Part shown: positions 1 to 6,520 of the stretch, piece after piece | How positions within the stretch are numbered: the first letter of the stretch is position 1 | Layout: each line of letters starts with the position of its first letter | Source of the DNA: Sedimentisphaerales bacterium | Lineage (GTDB): Bacteria > Planctomycetota > Phycisphaerae > Sedimentisphaerales > SM23-30 | Direction: 5' to 3' | NCBI GenBank assembly: GCA_030636065.1 | Contig: DAOVXR010000063.1 | Coordinates: 1 to 8,148 of the forward strand | DNA length: 8,148 bases | Notes under the pieces: generated by a model | The model's input: the letters and a program-made list of their open reading frames with translations, nothing else | The model's database searches: none | Told to the model about the DNA's origin: nothing | Position numbers and translations under genes: made by a program

Positions 1-1
1 A

Positions 2-1753
2 AAGCAAAAGGTCAGCGACGCCGTTGAAGACATGGCCGCTGAACTGATCGATTTCCAGGCCCGCCGTCAAAGTTCACCCGGCATCAGTTTCCCATCCGAC
101 ACCACCTGGCAGACGGAATTCGAACAATCTTTCCCCTACCAGGACACCAAAGATCAGGCCGCCGTCAATATCGACATCAAAAATGATATGCAGTTATCCC
201 GTCCTATGGACCGCCTGCTCTGCGGCGATGTCGGGTACGGCAAAACCGAACTGGCCATCCGCGCCGCGTTCAAGGCCGTCGAACACGGCAAACAGGTCGC
301 CGTCCTCGTCCCTACCACTGTTTTGGCCCAGCAGCATTACCGTACTTTTACGGAACGACTCGCCGATTTCCCTTTTGTTACCGAGGTCATCAGCCGCTTC
401 AAAACCGCCGGACAGGCCCGGAACATCATCGAACGCACCGCTCAGGGTCGGGTTGACATCCTCATCGGCACTCACCGCATTCTGAGCAAAGATGTTCGAT
501 TCAGGGACCTTGGTTTGATTATTATCGACGAGGAGCAGCGATTTGGCGTCGCGCATAAGGAACGGCTTAAACACATGCGCGTAACCGTGGATATTTTAAC
601 CATGACTGCTACGCCCATACCGCGTACCTTACACATGGCATTGTTGGGCATTCGCGATATATCTTCGCTCACTACTCCGCCTTTGGACCGTCGCAGTATC
701 GTTACCGAGGTCTGCCCTTTCGACGAACAGCGTATCAAAGCCGCCATCCTTCGCGAACTGAACCGACAGGGCCAGGTTTATTTCCTGCACAATCGCGTAC
801 AAAGCATCCATAACACCGCCGATTCCCTCAGGAGCCTTGTCCCTGAAGCCCGAATCTCTGTCGCTCACGGCCAAATGTCAAAGAATGAACTCGAAAAACA
901 CATGCTTGATTTCGTCAGTTATAAGGCTGACGTTCTTGTTTGCACCACCATCATCGAATCCGGCCTGGACATACCAAACGCCAACACTATTATCATTAAC
1001 GACGCGGATCGTTTCGGCCTGGCCGAACTGCATCAACTTCGCGGCCGCGTCGGACGATATAAAAATCGCGCCTATGCTTATATGCTTTTGCCTTCCAAGC
1101 GATCAATCAATCCCACAGCCGCCAAAAGACTCATGGCCATAGAGGAATATTCCCAGCTCGGCTCCGGCTTTCGTATCGCTTTGCGAGACCTGGAAATCCG
1201 CGGCGCCGGCAATCTTCTCGGTATCAGGCAAAGCGGCCACATCGACGCCGTCGGCTACGAACTTTATTGCCAACTGCTCGCTGCCGCCGTCCGCCGACAG
1301 CGGAAGGAGCCGGAACCGCTCAGGGTAACTACTCATTTGGAGCTTAAGATCAGCAACCATATTCCTCGTAGTTATATCACGGTGGACCGACAGCGAATGG
1401 ACGTCTATCGCCGTTTGGCAATATCATCCGGCAGCGAAGACCTGGATCAACTTGAAAAAGACCTGACTGACTTGTTTGGCCGGCCCCCTCGTTCCGTGCG
1501 GGACCTGCTCCAACTGGCCGAAATTCGCATCCTTGCCTCCCGCTGGTCTATCCGCAGCATTATCCAGAAAGAACCTGACCTGATATTCAAACTTGAAGAG
1601 GCGGCCTCCGCCCAACATCTTTTCGCTAATACCCCCGGCAGCGTCCGCGTTCCCGACCAACACACCGTCCACCTCCGCCTGACCCCAAGGTATTTCGAAT
1701 CATCCACCACCCTAATGGCCACCCTCCGAAAAATACTCAAACACTCTGAATAG
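2..1753 (+). CDS. mfd: Transcription-repair coupling factor Mfd, C-terminal part (5' end outside window)
   Basis: Mfd is an ATP-driven DNA translocase that removes RNA polymerase stalled at lesions and recruits the UvrA excision machinery. The frame is open from base 2, so the ATG at 32 is internal; about 583 residues are present, roughly half of the usual 1,100-plus. Seen in order, numbered from that ATG: the relay-helix region just before and after residue 1; Walker A GDVGYGKTE (65-73); PTTVLAQQH (94-102); the DEEQ box (166-169); TATPIPRTL (192-200); the helicase motif QLRGRVGR; the TRCF translocation region (RDLEIRGAGNLLG); and a C-terminal regulatory domain ending at TAG. These motifs separate it from RecG. 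No helicase motif is damaged. By eye the gene is richer in GC than the - strand genes to its right. It converges on dctM and is probably functionally unrelated to that cluster. Confidence 0.97.
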   Translation, partial: KQKVSDAVEDMAAELIDFQARRQSSPGISFPSDTTWQTEFEQSFPYQDTKDQAAVNIDIKNDMQLSRPMDRLLCGDVGYGKTELAIRAAFKAVEHGKQVAVLVPTTVLAQQHYRTFTERLADFPFVTEVISRFKTAGQARNIIERTAQGRVDILIGTHRILSKDVRFRDLGLIIIDEEQRFGVAHKERLKHMRVTVDILTMTATPIPRTLHMALLGIRDISSLTTPPLDRRSIVTEVCPFDEQRIKAAILRELNRQGQVYFLHNRVQSIHNTADSLRSLVPEARISVAHGQMSKNELEKHMLDFVSYKADVLVCTTIIESGLDIPNANTIIINDADRFGLAELHQLRGRVGRYKNRAYAYMLLPSKRSINPTAAKRLMAIEEYSQLGSGFRIALRDLEIRGAGNLLGIRQSGHIDAVGYELYCQLLAAAVRRQRKEPEPLRVTTHLELKISNHIPRSYITVDRQRMDVYRRLAISSGSEDLDQLEKDLTDLFGRPPRSVRDLLQLAEIRILASRWSIRSIIQKEPDLIFKLEEAASAQHLFANTPGSVRVPDQHTVHLRLTPRYFESSTTLMATLRKILKHSE

Positions 1754-1762
1754 CCGCGCAGG

Positions 1763-1778
1763 ATGGGCTTTAGTCCAT
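1763..1778. terminator. Small hairpin between convergent mfd and dctM
   Basis: ATGGGC, a TTTA loop and GTCCAT form a 6-bp stem with one G-T wobble, placed in the 38-bp gap between the mfd stop (1753) and the dctM stop (1792). Its position suits a shared terminator for both genes. There is no T-tract on either side, so intrinsic termination would be weak. It also resembles the short GC palindromes elsewhere in the window and may simply be a decayed copy. Confidence 0.3.
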
Positions 1779-1791
1779 GCCGATTTCCAGG

Positions 1792-3132
1792 CTACGATTT
1801 AATCCACTGGTAAAGACCTGGTAAAGCTATGGTTGTCCATGGTACGAAAGTTACGAGTATTTGCACAATAAACATAGGTATCAGGAATTTCAGGACATGG
1901 GGCATCATCTCGGCCATGCGAACCCGGCCCACACCGCTGGCAACAAACAGTGTCGTACCCACCGGCGGTGTTACTAATCCGATAATCAGATTCGTTACTA
2001 CGATTACGCCAAAATGGACTTCGTTAATTCCTAAAGCGGCGCCAACAGGCAGCAGCACCGGCGTTACAATCAGCAGGGCGGCACCGGCATCTAAAAACAT
2101 TCCCACTATCAGAAGAGAGATATTCAGAACAATCAGAACAAGTATCTTGTGAAGCACAAAAAATGTTCCGGGACTCAGGCTGTCTCGAAAAGGCTCAAGC
2201 ATTCCTTCACAACCGCCCAGCAGTCCTTTGGCCAAAATCTGGGGCAGGTAGCCCAGGGTTAAGACCCACTGGAATAACATAGCGGCGCAAAGTAGAAAAC
2301 TCAATACCGTTGCGGTCTTGCCCGCGGTTACGAAAATTGCGGAAAGATCACGTAATTTTATTTTTCGATAAACAAAAAGACCGACCAGAAGCGCATAGAT
2401 TACCGATACTGCTGCCGCTTCGGTAGCGGTAAAAATCCCACCCATAATACCGCCGAAAATAATCAATATCAAAATGATGGCAAAAATTGCATCCCCGGCA
2501 CTTTTGAGCAGTTCCATAAAACCTGCTTTAGGCGCAATCGGCACTTTTTGCCTGCCGGCATACAGGTAACTTACTATCATTAACCCCAGGCCAAACAGTA
2601 TGCCGGGTATAACGCCGGCCATGAATAATTTTTCAATCGAGACATTTGCTATTACACCATAAAGCAGCAGTACCATACTGGGCGGAATCAAGGCGCCGGT
2701 CGTACCTGAGCAGGCTGACAGGGCTGTGGCAAACGAGCGCTGATAGCCCTGTCTGGTCATTGTCGGTATCATTACTCCGCCGATTGCCGCACATGTGGCA
2801 CTTGAGGCGCCCGATACTGCGCCGAACATCTGACAGGATAATGTGGTTACCATCGCCATTCCGCCGCGACGATGCCCTACTAATGCGCAGCAGAAATTGG
2901 TTATCTTCTGCGATAACCCGCCTTTATTCATCAGGTCGCCTGCCAAAATAAACAATGGCACGGCGATGAACGGGTAAAATGAAGTCATCGACCGGCTCAT
3001 CTCCAGCCCTACCATTATAGGGTCAACACCGAGATACAAAAGGGCCGCTAAAGATGATATTATCATGCAGAAAACAACCGGCACACCCAGTAATAACAAT
3101 ACAAAAAATGTCAGGAACAATATAATCGTCAT
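1792..3132 (-). CDS. dctM: TRAP transporter large permease subunit DctM
   Basis: This is the membrane-embedded transport subunit of a tripartite ATP-independent periplasmic (TRAP) system, which moves a carboxylate inward using an ion (usually Na+) gradient. The 446-residue protein is almost entirely hydrophobic, with the many membrane helices expected of the DctM/ion-transporter superfamily. Family signatures are clear: PLFILAGDLMNKGGL (59-73), GHRRGGMAMV followed by GAVSGASSAT (86-113), GALIPPSM (146-153), GGIFTATEAAAVSVIYA (231-247), GMFLDAGAALLIVTPVLLP (344-362) and GLVTPPVGTTLFVASG (385-400). It is about 20 residues longer than typical DctM; the excess appears to lie in a loop near residues 300-325. 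Its ATG overlaps the dctQ stop by 4 bp (ATGA), and the nearest purine-rich GGAAG is too far upstream, so translation is probably coupled to dctQ. Confidence 0.96.
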   Translation of the reverse strand: MTIILFLTFFVLLLLGVPVVFCMIISSLAALLYLGVDPIMVGLEMSRSMTSFYPFIAVPLFILAGDLMNKGGLSQKITNFCCALVGHRRGGMAMVTTLSCQMFGAVSGASSATCAAIGGVMIPTMTRQGYQRSFATALSACSGTTGALIPPSMVLLLYGVIANVSIEKLFMAGVIPGILFGLGLMIVSYLYAGRQKVPIAPKAGFMELLKSAGDAIFAIILILIIFGGIMGGIFTATEAAAVSVIYALLVGLFVYRKIKLRDLSAIFVTAGKTATVLSFLLCAAMLFQWVLTLGYLPQILAKGLLGGCEGMLEPFRDSLSPGTFFVLHKILVLIVLNISLLIVGMFLDAGAALLIVTPVLLPVGAALGINEVHFGVIVVTNLIIGLVTPPVGTTLFVASGVGRVRMAEMMPHVLKFLIPMFIVQILVTFVPWTTIALPGLYQWIKS

Positions 3133-3653
3133 ATTAGTGATTTTTCTTCCGCAATTTCCATAGTCATGATTTTTTCCTCCCGTGGTTTCTGCACGCCGGA
3201 AAAATCCCGGATAAAATTACGCAGTGCGTAGATCAAAACAAACAGACAACCGATCGGACAGGCCATATAAACCAGCGATCTGCTTACTTCTGTGGCGGGC
3301 ATTACCCAGTTGCGAAATTCTATCGTTACTTTTGTGCCCCAGAATATAATCCCCGTAGTCATAATTATGCATACCAGTTCGCTGAAAAGCCTGACCGGTC
3401 TTTTCGCTCCGGCCGGTAAATGCCTGGCCAAAAAGTCAAACGCGTAGTTCGCCCTGTCTCTCATTCCTACAGCCGCACCCAAAAAGGTCAGCCAGACCAT
3501 CAGCATCATAGCCACCTCATCACCCCAACTCAGCGAAAAGTTCAGCACAAAACGGCAAAACACATTGACTGCAACAACGCCGGACATAGAGGCCAGAGTA
3601 ATAAGGATCGACGTTTCCAGAATTCGGTCGAGAATGCGAAACAAAAGCTTCAT
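3129..3653 (-). CDS. dctQ: TRAP transporter small permease subunit DctQ
   Basis: DctQ is the small four-helix membrane partner that pairs with DctM. The 174-residue protein has hydrophobic segments near residues 15-36, 46-63, 91-106 and 126-146. The DctQ signature is visible at 30-64: NVFCRFVLNFSLSWGDEVAM, then a WLTFLGAAVGMR stretch. The usual Gly-His-Ile after this segment is replaced by ANYAFDFL (69-75). A charged cytoplasmic tail follows the last helix. The start overlaps the dctP stop as ATGA (3650-3653) and has a strong purine-rich Shine-Dalgarno (GGGGGGAGG) 7 nt upstream, so it can initiate independently as well as by coupling. The stop overlaps the dctM start in the same way. This order, P-Q-M with overlaps, is typical of TRAP operons. 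Confidence 0.95.
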   Translation of the reverse strand: MKLLFRILDRILETSILITLASMSGVVAVNVFCRFVLNFSLSWGDEVAMMLMVWLTFLGAAVGMRDRANYAFDFLARHLPAGAKRPVRLFSELVCIIMTTGIIFWGTKVTIEFRNWVMPATEVSRSLVYMACPIGCLFVLIYALRNFIRDFSGVQKPREEKIMTMEIAEEKSLI

Positions 3654-4702
3654 TTGCAGGCCTCCCCCCTGATCCGGGTAAGTAATCCACGCTGAACTTT
3701 TGGGTACTTTTTGAAAAATTCTTCGTAGATTGGCTGAACACTTTCGGTGAACTCGGTTATATCGTCGGTTTCATTTACCACCACTTTTTGCTTTTCCATA
3801 TCGAGCATTGCCTCTTTAACAGCCTTGTCCCAGAGCGGGTTGAAATCTTCGAGTATTTCGACAGGAACAGTCCTGATTATCTCATAAAGCTCAGGTTTTT
3901 TTTCTCTAAGGCCGTCAAACCAGTCACGATTGACTACGATAATACTCTGATTGGCAAAATGTCTCGTCATGGAATAATTCGTACATCCTGCCTCGTAATA
4001 CTTTTCGGAGACAAAAAGCTGGGGATTGTTCTCAGCACCATCGACCAGCCCGGTTTTGAGGGACTGGAATACCTCGCTGGCCGACAAAGGCGTAGCGCTG
4101 GCACCCATATAATTTATAGCGTTGACCATAATCGGGCTTTCCATCACCCTGATTTTAAGGCCGTTGAGGTCTTGCGGACGACGTATTTTTATGCCTTTGG
4201 TATTGAATATATTGCGAAAACCTATAGGGTAAAACACAAGACCCTGTAATTTATATTCTCTTAGCCCATCCAGAATTTCGCGTCCGACCGGCCCGCTCAG
4301 AGCTTTTTTTTGATGCTCTTCATTGACGAACAAATAAGGCATATCCAGCAGACCAAAAACCGGATCAACGGTCGCCAATACCGACGTTGTGCATTGAACC
4401 ATCTCGATCACGCCAAGATAACAGGTCTCCACCAATTTCCTTTCCGAGCCTAACATGCCCGAATCGTAAAACATCACCTCGATTCTGCCGTTTGACCGTG
4501 CCTCAAGCCTGTCCTTTATCATTTTGGCTGTAATCCACCCCCCGTTCGCGGGATTCACCTCCAATGCAAAACGAAACGACAATTCAGGCTCTGGTTTTGA
4601 ATTGTTCTCTAATTCCCCGGCATTACGGCTTTCTCTGCCAACAAACACAAAAACAACCGCAAGTAAAGCGATTGCGAATAATATTTTGGTTATCTTTTTC
4701 AT
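3650..4702 (-). CDS. dctP: TRAP transporter periplasmic substrate-binding protein DctP
   Basis: This secreted receptor captures the substrate for the DctQM permease. The 350-residue protein has the normal length for the family. Residues 1-22 are a signal peptide or N-terminal anchor: a KKITK basic start, then a hydrophobic run ending VFVFVG. There is no lipobox Cys. Family landmarks are LGSERKLVE (84-92), the GFRN motif (161-164), GLKIRVMESP (181-190), whose Arg185 matches the Arg that salt-bridges the ligand carboxylate in DctP proteins, and LKTGLVDGAENNP (215-227). The conserved Arg supports a carboxylated ligand, but its identity cannot be read. ATG 4702 is preferred over an in-frame ATG at 4795: it has AAAAGG 5 nt upstream and puts the signal peptide at the N-terminus, while the longer form would add 31 polar residues encoded partly by repeat sequence. 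Two A8 tracts lie in the coding strand. Confidence 0.94.
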   Translation of the reverse strand: MKKITKILFAIALLAVVFVFVGRESRNAGELENNSKPEPELSFRFALEVNPANGGWITAKMIKDRLEARSNGRIEVMFYDSGMLGSERKLVETCYLGVIEMVQCTTSVLATVDPVFGLLDMPYLFVNEEHQKKALSGPVGREILDGLREYKLQGLVFYPIGFRNIFNTKGIKIRRPQDLNGLKIRVMESPIMVNAINYMGASATPLSASEVFQSLKTGLVDGAENNPQLFVSEKYYEAGCTNYSMTRHFANQSIIVVNRDWFDGLREKKPELYEIIRTVPVEILEDFNPLWDKAVKEAMLDMEKQKVVVNETDDITEFTESVQPIYEEFFKKYPKVQRGLLTRIRGEACK

Positions 4703-4707
4703 CGAAA

Positions 4708-4713
4708 CCTTTT
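4708..4713 (-). promoter_or_regulatory. Ribosome binding site deciding the dctP start
   Basis: AAAAGG on the - strand lies 5 nt before ATG 4702. It supports this start over the in-frame ATG at 4795, which would displace the signal peptide from the N-terminus. Confidence 0.6.
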
Positions 4714-4728
4714 GCCGATGGGTGGCAG

Positions 4729-4750
4729 CGTCTGATGTAATCATCAGGCG
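4729..4750 (-). promoter_or_regulatory. Hairpin in the dctP leader
   Basis: CTGATG (4732-4737) and CATCAG (4742-4747) form a perfect 6-bp stem around a 4-nt loop, extended by two more G-C pairs beyond one mismatch. It sits 26 nt upstream of the dctP start codon and just outside its ribosome binding site. The place is right for an RNA element that tunes or protects dctP mRNA, but a stem this short can also arise by chance. No T-tract follows, so it is not an obvious terminator. Confidence 0.3.
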
Positions 4751-4766
4751 ATGGCGATTTTTTGTT

Positions 4767-4857
4767 GTGTGCAATATGGATTTTTTCATTAACACCGGAC
4801 TTTGCGCCGGATGCTTTTTTCAACCGTTTCAACGGTTTTTGGCTTATAAGTGAACCG
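4767..4857 (+). repeat. Intergenic palindromic repeat, copy 1 (between URO-D-like gene and dctP)
   Basis: This copy shares its order of blocks with the element at 6275-6403: GTGTGCAATA, then a T-rich stretch ending TTTTTCATTA, CACCGGACTT with a CCGG/CCGG stem (4795-4798 with 4807-4810), then a 25-nt block (4816-4840) identical to 6358-6382. That block holds the perfect stem AACCGTT/AACGGTT (4822-4837) followed by T5. It lacks the terminal inverted repeats and about 14 nt of the middle seen in copy 2. The hairpin plus T-run would act as a terminator only on the + strand, against the flanking genes, so a repeat origin is more likely than a terminator role here. Confidence 0.7.
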
Positions 4858-4873
4858 GCACCCTTGATCAAAC

Positions 4874-6025
4874 TCAAAAATATCGGTTTTTCTCGATAGT
4901 TTCCAATAAAATATCGACATTTTCGTATGGAGTTTCAGGCTGAAAGTAGTTGGGAATTCCGACAATTATTCCGCCATATTCCTTGGCCGCTTCCATGCAG
5001 CAAAGAGCCTCATTCTCAACATCTTCTCGGCTGCCCTGACTGAGTGTCCAGGAACTTATATTTCCCATCAGTGTTAATTGGGGGTATCGTTCCCTCAATT
5101 CTTTCAAACCCATGCCGGCCCTTCTGTCAACTTCGAAATAACAATCAATTCCCGACTCGCCCAGGAGAGCATCGGCAACCGGCCAAAGATCGCCGTCACT
5201 GGCAAAGAAATAATAAACCTTGTGTTCATGACAAAAGTTCACAACCTCTGTCAGTCCGGGAAGAATAAGCTCTCTGAAAAGTTTCAGCGAATACATAGGC
5301 CCATGATCGGAGGCAAAATCCATACCTCCGAGGAAACACTCGAACCCCAATCCGGCAAGGAATTCGATATTTTTTTTACATCTGATAACCTGTAATGCAA
5401 TCAAAGCCTTTACTAATCCGGGATCAAGTAACATCGCCTCTAACCAGATATTCATATCTGCTAAAGGAAGGCCCATCTCCATACCGCCGAAGGCTTCGAC
5501 CATCTTTTCTTTGCCATATTCTTTTTGTGCCCTTACTTGAAGTACGAAATCTTCTTCCGAAGGCTTATAGCCGGGTTCGGTTTTCTCTGATTCTTTAATC
5601 AATTTTCTCAGGTCGTCCAAGGTGCATTCTCTTGGGTGGTAATAGAAATAGCTTGTCTGTTCACTAACCGGGTCATGGCGTAAAATTTTCCAGTCCTTTT
5701 GTTCTCCGTGTTCATAAAGATACGTATATTCATCAATTTTTTTAGTTGGACACTCTGGCGCACGCCAATATTCCGGCCTCATAATGTCCTGCTTGGTCAA
5801 CAATGAAACATCAACGGCATCCCGGTATGAGCGGTCTAAAAATTCATCATGCCAACCTTCGTGCCATGATTTCGCTTCGCGCCACTGTTGAATGCCGCCG
5901 CCGACAAAAGCGTCTCTGCCGAGAACATAGCTGCCCATCTTTCCGGAAAAGCCCCTGTGGTTCACTGGGATTATACTATTCTTTTCTCTTCGTAGGGCTT
6001 TCCTGACTTCTTCTTTGGAATCCAT
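4874..6025 (-). CDS. Uroporphyrinogen decarboxylase (URO-D) superfamily protein, function unknown
   Basis: The 383-residue protein has the second-half pattern of the URO-D superfamily, whose members include heme-pathway UroD and the corrinoid:coenzyme M methyltransferases MtaA/CmuA. Visible are LEAMLLDPGLV (195-205), GGMDFASDHGPMYS (233-246), a FASDGDLWPVADALLGESGI stretch (274-293), VDRRAGMGLKEL (299-310), LMGNIS (319-324) and GIPNYFQPETPYENV (356-370). The HxCG metal-binding motif of the methyltransferases is replaced by A275-S-D277-G. The N-terminal arginine-rich motif of true UroD is also missing, replaced by VNHRGFSGKMG (21-31). It is therefore probably neither heme UroD nor a thiol-methylating enzyme; similar divergent members are frequent in planctomycetes and relatives. 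The start at 6025 has GAGGT about 6 nt upstream. It is soluble with no signal peptide. The same-strand neighbours suggest a role in metabolism of the TRAP substrate; that is inference. Confidence 0.85.
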   Translation of the reverse strand: MDSKEEVRKALRREKNSIIPVNHRGFSGKMGSYVLGRDAFVGGGIQQWREAKSWHEGWHDEFLDRSYRDAVDVSLLTKQDIMRPEYWRAPECPTKKIDEYTYLYEHGEQKDWKILRHDPVSEQTSYFYYHPRECTLDDLRKLIKESEKTEPGYKPSEEDFVLQVRAQKEYGKEKMVEAFGGMEMGLPLADMNIWLEAMLLDPGLVKALIALQVIRCKKNIEFLAGLGFECFLGGMDFASDHGPMYSLKLFRELILPGLTEVVNFCHEHKVYYFFASDGDLWPVADALLGESGIDCYFEVDRRAGMGLKELRERYPQLTLMGNISSWTLSQGSREDVENEALCCMEAAKEYGGIIVGIPNYFQPETPYENVDILLETIEKNRYF

Positions 6026-6119
6026 AATCTACCTCAAAAAACCTTTCTCTGAATAAAGGACTTAATTGCCGAACAACAAAAATACGTAAATTTTCACTCA
6101 AGTGCTGTTGGAAAAAATA

Positions 6120-6224
6120 GTCCCGTAGGGACGTTTGATAATAGCCCAGCGATTTATCGCTGGGAAACCTGTTTTTATATTATTTTAGTCCCGCAGGGAC
6201 GACTGAAAATAGTCGGGTGGCACC
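6120..6224. repeat. Cluster of perfect short hairpins (REP-like)
   Basis: Four inverted repeats lie close together: GTCCC-GTA-GGGAC (6120-6132), CCCAGCGAT-TT-ATCGCTGGG (6145-6164), GTCCC-GCA-GGGAC (6188-6200) and GACT/AGTC (6201-6214), followed by the odd palindrome GGTGGCACC (6216-6224). The first and third are the same hairpin with one loop change, each preceded by TAGTCCCG, so this is a repeated unit rather than one terminator. The stems are GC-rich in an AT-rich setting. They resemble REP-type repeats mobilised by RAYT/Y1 transposases in other bacteria; no transposase is in the window. Confidence 0.7.
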
Positions 6225-6274
6225 TTTCTGTATTTCCCATAGGTGTCTTAATCGACTTTTGTTATTCATTATTT

Positions 6275-6403
6275 GTAACTATTCAGCCGTGTGCAATAGA
6301 CGAGTTTTCTCATTAGCACCGGACTTCAGCCCGGTGTTGGGTGTCTCGCCGAACGTCTTTTTCAACCGTTTCAACGGTTTTTTGCATACGGCTGAACGCT
6401 TAC
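6275..6403 (+). mobile_element. MITE/REP-like element with terminal inverted repeats, copy 2 of the repeat
   Basis: TTCAGCCGTGTGCA (6282-6295) and TGCATACGGCTGAA (6383-6396) are inverted copies matching at 13 of 14 positions. After a 3-nt gap they extend to GTAA (6275-6278) and TTAC (6400-6403). Inside are two hairpins: CACCGG/CCGGTG (6317-6336, with inner CT/AG) and AACCGTT/AACGGTT (6364-6379) followed by a T-run. At 129 bp, with no coding capacity, it fits a non-autonomous element. No clear target-site duplication was seen. It shares its core with 4767-4857. Confidence 0.6.
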
Positions 6404-6520
6404 CATTATTCTTAATTGATTCCTCATTCGGGCTTCTTAATTCGTCATTATCCCTGTAGAGTGGGCCTGGGCGTCGCGTTTATTAGCTGTACATACTATA
6501 ACACTATTTGAGGCAACTAT

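Larger units (their letters stand above)
6026..6520. other. 495-bp intergenic region made largely of palindromic repeats
   Basis: This space lies between the LarA homologue and the URO-D-like gene. From left to right it holds a short AT-rich leader of the URO-D-like gene (6026-6112), a cluster of perfect hairpins (6120-6224), a MITE-like element with terminal inverted repeats (6275-6403), and a featureless AT-rich tail (6404-6520). I see no gene: the open frame at 6217-6459 on the + strand runs through repeat sequence and has no recognisable protein. The gap is long enough for the downstream genes to have their own promoter, though no convincing -35/-10 pair was found. Confidence 0.75.

Noticed and set aside
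32..34. ATG at 32 as the true mfd start
   Set aside because: The frame continues to the window edge and the residues before it fit the Mfd relay helix, so the gene is simply cut by the window.
3788..4249. A 153-codon open frame on the + strand opposite dctP
   Set aside because: It lies fully inside dctP, shows no family pattern, and dctP is well supported on the other strand.
4822..4840. Rho-independent terminator ending the URO-D-like gene
   Set aside because: The T-run follows the stem only on the + strand, while the gene is on the - strand; the same block recurs at 6358-6382 as part of a repeat.
6120..6224. CRISPR array
   Set aside because: The repeats are short palindromes with unequal spacing and only two matching units; there are no uniform spacers and no cas genes.
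6217..6459. An 80-codon + strand open frame in the gap between the LarA homologue and the URO-D-like gene
   Set aside because: It runs through the terminal-repeat element and its hairpins, and no protein family or good ribosome binding site is apparent.
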